DNA from: Candidatus Pacearchaeota archaeon
Lineage (GTDB): Archaea > Nanobdellota > Nanobdellia > Pacearchaeales > UBA284
Direction: 5' to 3'
Assembly: GCA_023511755.1 (NCBI GenBank)
Contig: JAIMAW010000019.1
Location: forward strand, 1 to 7,770
Length of the DNA stretch: 7,770 nt
In this document: in pieces, positions 6,025 to 7,770 of the stretch
Numbering within the stretch: position 1 is the first letter of the stretch
Layout: each line of letters opens with the position of its first letter
The notes under the pieces: model-generated
Seen by the model: only the letters and a program-made list of their open reading frames with translations
Told to the model about the DNA's origin: nothing
Database searches by the model: none
Position numbers and translations under genes: made by a program

Positions 6025-6768
6025 TTATGGCTTTAGTTCAAGAATAAGCTTCTCGTCCTCGAGCCTGTAGTGCTTTATCGGCAGCGCCAGAGGAATCAGC
6101 TTGAAATAAGCCTTGTCTTTCGCAAAAGCCTTTATTTCTATACTATTCTCTAGCTTGTTGATATAAACATCCTTCTCATCCTTTACTCCGGGCAATGCAA
6201 TCTCGTAGATAATCTTGTCTGTAAGCCTTCTGACGCTAGTCTCGGGCTCTTGTCTAGGCAACTTGGCGAGCTTCTTTGCCTCTTCCTTTGTCAGTTTTTT
6301 CGAGGGTTTCAGGGATTTTTCCTCCTGCCTCTCTAGTCCCCCAAAGTCATGGGGCACCCCGGTCATATTAATCTGGATGGAAAACCCATGGCCCCCCGGG
6401 AAGCTTAGCTCTTTTATCTTCCCTATTCTCTGGCCGTCTTGTATGATTTCCCTCGTCGTTTCCTTCGCCCCTTTCTGCGCTCTTGCCCTCGCCATTTCTT
6501 GGTCCAGCTCCCTGAATTGCTTTTCTATATCGCGACTAATCTTTCTGACGAAAATCTTGAATGGGAAACTGGCGATGAACGGCATCCCGAAGCTTTCGCT
6601 CAGCTCTTTGGTTAATCTGTCTAGCTCTTTGTCGAGCTGTCTCCTTTGCTCCTTGGCCATCTTCTCTTCTCTAACAGCTTCTTTTAAGGGATAGCCGCAG
6701 TAGGGGCAATATAAATAACTAGAATCAATCTTCTTGCCGCATTTGCATCTAATTTTTTTTCTGAACAT
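6025..6768 (-). CDS. Zinc-ribbon / Hsp20 (alpha-crystallin) domain fusion protein
   Basis: A 247-residue soluble protein in three parts. Residues 8-24 form a zinc ribbon half-pair, CKC and CPYC (C8, C10, C21, C24). Residues 30-100 are highly charged and helical, probably a coiled coil, with a hydrophobic break MPFIASFPFKIF. From about 118, ELSFPGGHGFSIQIN, then TSVRRLTDKIIYEIALPGV and VYINKLENSIEIKAF, matches the archaeal Hsp20 layout, in which a GFSxxI strand precedes the EPLVDV...AELPGV crystallin core. The chain ends at LILELKP directly after the last beta strand, so the usual C-terminal extension with an IxI motif, which drives sHSP oligomerisation, is missing. A chaperone or adaptor role is inferred, not shown. 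A TTTAAAA box about 26 bases before the ATG suggests a leaderless mRNA. It is divergent from the 60/205-residue operon. Confidence 0.82.
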   Translation of the reverse strand: MFRKKIRCKCGKKIDSSYLYCPYCGYPLKEAVREEKMAKEQRRQLDKELDRLTKELSESFGMPFIASFPFKIFVRKISRDIEKQFRELDQEMARARAQKGAKETTREIIQDGQRIGKIKELSFPGGHGFSIQINMTGVPHDFGGLERQEEKSLKPSKKLTKEEAKKLAKLPRQEPETSVRRLTDKIIYEIALPGVKDEKDVYINKLENSIEIKAFAKDKAYFKLIPLALPIKHYRLEDEKLILELKP

Positions 6769-6790
6769 AGTGATATTTATACCCTCTCTC

Positions 6791-6797
6791 TTTTAAA
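6791..6797 (-). promoter_or_regulatory. TATA box for the zinc-ribbon/Hsp20 gene
   Basis: The minus strand reads TTTAAAA, centred 26 bases before the ATG at 6768. The purine run GAGAGAGGG that follows is 13 bases from the ATG, rather far for a ribosome site. A leaderless transcript is the simpler reading. Confidence 0.5.
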
Positions 6798-6862
6798 TTT
6801 TTGTAAGAGCTCGAGAAGTAGGGGGCCATGGTTAATGTTACTACTATAATAGGATAACAAAC

Positions 6863-6877
6863 CGAAAGATTTATAAA
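6863..6877 (+). promoter_or_regulatory. BRE and TATA box of the 60/205-residue operon
   Basis: A purine-rich BRE-like CGAAAG directly precedes TTTATAAA (6870-6877), a close match to an ideal archaeal promoter. A start 26-27 bases beyond the box centre falls near 6900, leaving a leader of about 7 bases before the ATG at 6907. It is the strongest promoter candidate in the window. Confidence 0.75.
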
Positions 6878-6890
6878 GGCAAATTGCCTT
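6876..6890. repeat. 15-base palindrome abutting the TATA box (operator candidate)
   Basis: AAGGCAA and TTGCCTT form perfect 7-base inverted arms around a single A. The element overlaps the end of the TATA box and lies before the predicted start site near 6900. A dimeric repressor bound there would block TBP/TFB or polymerase. No regulator gene is identifiable in the window. As RNA it would form only a poor hairpin, because there is no room for a loop. Confidence 0.5.
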
Positions 6891-6906
6891 AAGAAATTGT
6901 GGTAAA

Positions 6907-7089
6907 ATGACAGGTCATTCAAAAAGTTATAATGAGAACAGAGGGTTTATGGGGGTCTTTCCTGGAGAGTCTCAGGAAGATAAGAGAGGCATTGAAAATT
7001 TAGAGAACTACTTGACAAATGGCTTGTCAGAATCCGAAGAGAAATACCTAAAAATTAGAAAAATAAATCAAGATAAAAAGGTAAAATAA
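6907..7089 (+). CDS. 60-residue charged protein, function unknown, first gene of operon
   Basis: A small soluble protein with a Gly/Phe-containing N-terminal half (RGFMGVFPGES) and a lysine/glutamate-rich, probably helical second half (GIENLENYLTNGL, SEEKYLKIRKI) ending in KKVK. It has no cysteine, signal peptide or membrane segment, and I do not recognise a family. The case for a real gene rests on position. The ATG lies 7 bases after the predicted start of a strong BRE/TATA promoter, and its stop codon is one base before the ATG of the next gene, so the two are probably co-transcribed and translationally coupled. The antisense reading frame at 7048-7380 has no such signals. Confidence 0.7.
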   Translation: MTGHSKSYNENRGFMGVFPGESQEDKRGIENLENYLTNGLSESEEKYLKIRKINQDKKVK

Positions 7090-7090
7090 A

Positions 7091-7708
7091 ATGACAAAAG
7101 AAAAAGAAACAAGCGAGAAGCCAAAGAAGTATTTCGACCAGTGGAAGAAATACGCTTTTGGTATGTACTCCCTGCCTTTGCTAACCCAAAAAGACATGGG
7201 GGGTCTCGAGGGACAAGCTGCGAGATACTTGCATATCAAGGAAAGCCGTGGCAGCGAAGCATTTGCTATAGAAATGGCAGAGAACCCAAAGAAAACTTTA
7301 GTGGATATAATTAAGGAAGACTCTGAGCAATACCAAAAGTTCTTTTCTGAATTGACTGTCGAAGAAGCCTTACAACACATGTGCGCCGAGACAGGCTACA
7401 ATTATAGATTTGGTCCTGAACTATTAAAGTTTAAGGGCAAAAAGATCAGCGAACTTGAAGAGAGCGCCAGAAAATACGATGAAGCTACGAAGGCTTATGT
7501 AGAGGCAAAGACACCTGAGGAAGCTGCAAAAGCCAAGACTGAACAGATTAAGTATGAAAAAGCAAGCCAGGTGTTCGAAACAATAAATCTCTATGACCTT
7601 ATGAAGCTAAGAACCTATGTGCTGCCAGCAATTACGCGAGAGGCTGTAAAAATAGACCAAATCAAGAACTATGGCTTGAAAGAACCGAGGGAGAAAAAAG
7701 CTGCTTAA
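7091..7708 (+). CDS. 205-residue helical soluble protein, function unknown, second gene of operon
   Basis: The product is acidic/basic-rich and largely helical. It starts with a charged tail (TKEKETSEKPKK), then an aromatic patch YFDQWKKYAFGMYSLPLL (14-31). A middle region follows with LTVEEALQHMCAETGYNYRFGPELLKF (89-115) and a long probable coiled coil at 117-163 (SELEESARKYDEATKAY, EEAAKAK). It ends in YVLPAITREAVKI and a basic tail EKKAA. There is one cysteine (C98), no membrane segment, no metal-binding cluster and no nuclease or NTPase motif that I can see. An AAGGT ribosome-site-like string lies 9 bases before the ATG, within the end of the 60-residue gene, and only one base separates the two genes. 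It may bind its small partner, but that is a guess from linkage. Confidence 0.8.
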   Translation: MTKEKETSEKPKKYFDQWKKYAFGMYSLPLLTQKDMGGLEGQAARYLHIKESRGSEAFAIEMAENPKKTLVDIIKEDSEQYQKFFSELTVEEALQHMCAETGYNYRFGPELLKFKGKKISELEESARKYDEATKAYVEAKTPEEAAKAKTEQIKYEKASQVFETINLYDLMKLRTYVLPAITREAVKIDQIKNYGLKEPREKKAA

Positions 7709-7760
7709 TCTTTCATTTTTGCTTTATCTTTTTTCTTCCTCTATTCATTTTTGTTATACT
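7709..7760 (+). terminator. T-rich terminator region after the operon
   Basis: Directly after the TAA the plus strand carries several T tracts: five at 7716-7720, six at 7729-7734 and five at 7748-7752, in an overall pyrimidine-rich stretch. Repeated T tracts without a hairpin are the usual archaeal terminator form. No gene is visible in the remaining bases. Confidence 0.6.
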
Positions 7761-7770
7761 TGTTTTAGTC

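Larger units (their letters stand above)
6769..6906. other. Divergent intergenic regulatory region
   Basis: This 138-base spacer separates the minus-strand Hsp20-type gene from the plus-strand operon. It contains a promoter for each side and a palindrome on the operon side. The middle (about 6805-6855) is less AT-rich and shows no gene; its only ATG frame, at 6829, stops after nine codons. No tRNA-like or strong hairpin structure was seen in it. Confidence 0.6.

Noticed and set aside
6215..6694. 159-residue plus-strand frame opposite the zinc-ribbon/Hsp20 gene
   Set aside because: Its Ser/Leu-rich sequence is what the antisense of a Lys/Glu-rich coiled-coil gene produces, and the minus-strand gene has recognisable domains.
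6774..6781. TATAAATA on the minus strand just before the Hsp20-type gene
   Set aside because: It is only 6-13 bases from the ATG, so transcription would start inside the gene. The TTTAAAA box farther upstream has the correct distance.
6829..6858. Nine-codon frame in the divergent spacer, possible leader peptide
   Set aside because: It has no ribosome site or promoter at the right distance and lies upstream of the predicted transcription start of the operon.

Overview
The window looks like low-GC archaeal DNA. It carries a euryarchaeal-type family B DNA polymerase, an archaeal FEN1, an RNase HII of the archaeal kind and an archaeal-style Hsp20. Most genes have TATA boxes about 26 bases before the start codon with no leader, and T-rich tracts follow several genes. 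Compact spacing and small membrane and orphan proteins would suit a DPANN-type archaeon (Woesearchaeota or Pacearchaeota-like), but that placement is a guess from general resemblance.

Layout. Bases 1-188 hold the end of a PIN-domain fragment closely resembling bacterial YacL. It stops abruptly where an RNase HII gene begins without its own 5' end, so a foreign or misjoined segment meets the archaeal sequence near base 185. RNase HII (+) converges on DNA polymerase B (-), and the two overlap by 15 bases. Polymerase B diverges from FEN1 (+) across a very short spacer with what looks like one bidirectional TATA box. FEN1 converges on a 64-residue two-helix membrane protein (-). Upstream of that on the minus strand lie a 464-residue membrane protein with InlB-like and Ig-like domains, then a zinc-ribbon/Hsp20 fusion. 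A 138-base divergent spacer with a clear BRE/TATA promoter and a 15-base palindrome leads into a two-gene operon (+) of 60- and 205-residue proteins of unknown function. A T-rich terminator ends the window.

How the genes fit together. RNase HII, polymerase B and FEN1 are the enzymes expected for removing RNA primers and maturing Okazaki fragments. All three end in a PCNA-interacting peptide of the QxxLxxF type ([21 protein letters not shown]), so they form a PCNA-tethered replication/repair cluster. The most striking detail is that the RNase HII and polymerase PIP boxes are encoded on opposite strands over the same palindromic GAATTC. The right half is less interpretable: a possible protein-quality gene, an envelope protein, and an orphan operon that may be controlled through its palindrome. 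I do not see a complete new defence or mobile system, and there is no CRISPR array, tRNA, rRNA or insertion sequence that I can recognise.
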